NCBI GenBank assembly: GCA_016867235.1
Contig: VGJY01000019.1
Location: forward strand, 1-35,562
Direction: 5' to 3'
From: Candidatus Tanganyikabacteria bacterium
Lineage (GTDB): Bacteria; Cyanobacteriota; Sericytochromatia; S15B-MN24; VGJW01
DNA: 35,562 nucleotides
The notes beneath the pieces are model-generated. The model saw only the letters and a program-made list of their open reading frames with translations. It was not told the DNA's origin and ran no database searches. Position 1 is the first letter of the stretch. The number at the start of each line of letters is the position of its first letter. This document shows, piece by piece, positions 35,008-35,562 of this stretch. The translations under genes were made by a program, and so were the position numbers.

Positions 35008-35562
35008 ATGGGCACCGTGCTCTGCCTGCTCGCGGCCGCAGTCGCGTACTCGGTCGGCGACGTGGCCAATCCGCGCAGCCGCGGCTCCTGGATCGCGGAC
35101 GAGGCCGGGGTCATCCCCGAGGCCGCCGAAGTTGAGCTGAATCGCCGCATCGACTCCCTGGATCGCGACCTGGGCGTCGAGATCGCCGTGGTCACGGTCC
35201 CCGAGGTGGACACCACGCCCAAGGAGTTCGCTACCGCCCTCTTCAACCGCTGGGGCGTGGGAAAGCGCCGCGCCGACAACGGCCTGCTCGTCCTGCTGGT
35301 GCGCGACCGGCGGCGCCTGGAGATGGAGACGGGCTACGGCCTGGAGCCCATCCTGCCCGACGGCTGGCTGGGCGGGATGCAACAGAAGAAGATGGTGCCG
35401 CGCTTCAAGGCCGGAGATTTCGGCGGCGGCCTGGTCGCGGGCGTCGAAGCGGTCGAGAGCAAGCTGCGGGAGGCGCCGGCCGAGGCCGCCGAAGGGACAC
35501 GCCGCGAGGGCGATCCCCCGCCGGCGGCAGGTGGCTCCGACGCCGGCCTGCTTGCGCTGGGC
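35008..35562 (+). CDS. TPM-domain protein (YgcG-like), 3' end outside window
   Basis: The frame is open from the ATG at 35008 to the end of the window (185 codons). A signal-like N-terminus (MGTVLCLLAAAVAYS) is followed by a TPM domain: GSWIADEAGVIPEAAEVELN, LGVEIAVVTVPEVD, NRWGVGKRRADNGLLVLLV and METGYGLEPILPDGWLG, the family's characteristic string. TPM proteins are membrane-associated and often end in a Gly/Ser-rich tail after a membrane span; here the Ala/Pro/Gly-rich linker is just beginning. The function of this family is not settled. It is 29 bases after the hydrolase. Confidence 0.88.
   Translation, partial: MGTVLCLLAAAVAYSVGDVANPRSRGSWIADEAGVIPEAAEVELNRRIDSLDRDLGVEIAVVTVPEVDTTPKEFATALFNRWGVGKRRADNGLLVLLVRDRRRLEMETGYGLEPILPDGWLGGMQQKKMVPRFKAGDFGGGLVAGVEAVESKLREAPAEAAEGTRREGDPPPAAGGSDAGLLALG

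Overview
This window comes from a very GC-rich, gene-dense, diderm (outer-membrane) bacterium. The outer membrane is implied by an ExbB-ExbD-TonB energising unit next to a TonB-dependent receptor. I cannot place the lineage from sequence alone. No rRNA, tRNA, CRISPR array, insertion sequence or phage gene was seen, and no stretch longer than about 170 bases lacks a gene. Neighbouring genes very often overlap by 4 bases (ATGA, GTGA, TTGA) and several convergent pairs overlap at their stop codons, so translational coupling appears to be the rule.

Layout. (1) 1-8468, plus strand: the end of a GspE/PilB-type secretion or pilus ATPase with a collagen-like N-terminal linker, a queuosine-salvage glycosylase (Qng1/DUF2419), a secreted MORN-repeat plus DUF4932-like protein, then hisZ, hisG and a fused hisD-hisC gene. 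(2) 8424-11716, minus strand: hisB-hisH-hisA-hisF-hisIE. The two convergent his operons together encode every histidine step except histidinol-phosphate phosphatase. (3) 11723-15971, plus strand: exbB, exbD, tonB and an outer-membrane receptor, divergent from hisB across a very short shared promoter. (4) 15961-18457: an acyl-ACP desaturase-like diiron protein (minus), an L,D-transpeptidase and an Eco57I/TaqI-like adenine DNA methyltransferase (plus). A 24-bp perfect palindrome lies inside the methyltransferase gene. (5) 18454-23074, minus strand: two overlapping large genes that I do not recognise, one with helical, beta-rich and TPR parts and one with a long coiled coil. This is the best candidate here for an undescribed system. 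(6) 23139-24903, minus strand: a SMUG1-like uracil-DNA glycosylase and a proline-rich protein with a probable duplicated domain.

(7) 24945-28745, plus strand: a stand-alone E2-like acyltransferase domain, transketolase, and a lipoprotein. (8) 28747-32615, minus strand: a five-gene translationally coupled signalling and efflux operon comprising a 66-residue orphan histidine-kinase dimerisation/phosphoacceptor (DHp) domain, an OmpR-type regulator, a four-TM histidine kinase, a single-domain CheY-like receiver and a DHA2-type MFS exporter. (9) 32782-35562, plus strand: a FapA/DUF342-like beta-helix protein, a small lipoprotein, a clan-A glycoside hydrolase broken by a -1 frameshift, and the start of a TPM-domain protein that runs off the window.

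Most genes are ordinary housekeeping. The accessory interest is concentrated at 16.7-24.9 kb and 28.7-32.8 kb. Functional calls rest on motifs and family knowledge read by eye; no database search was run.
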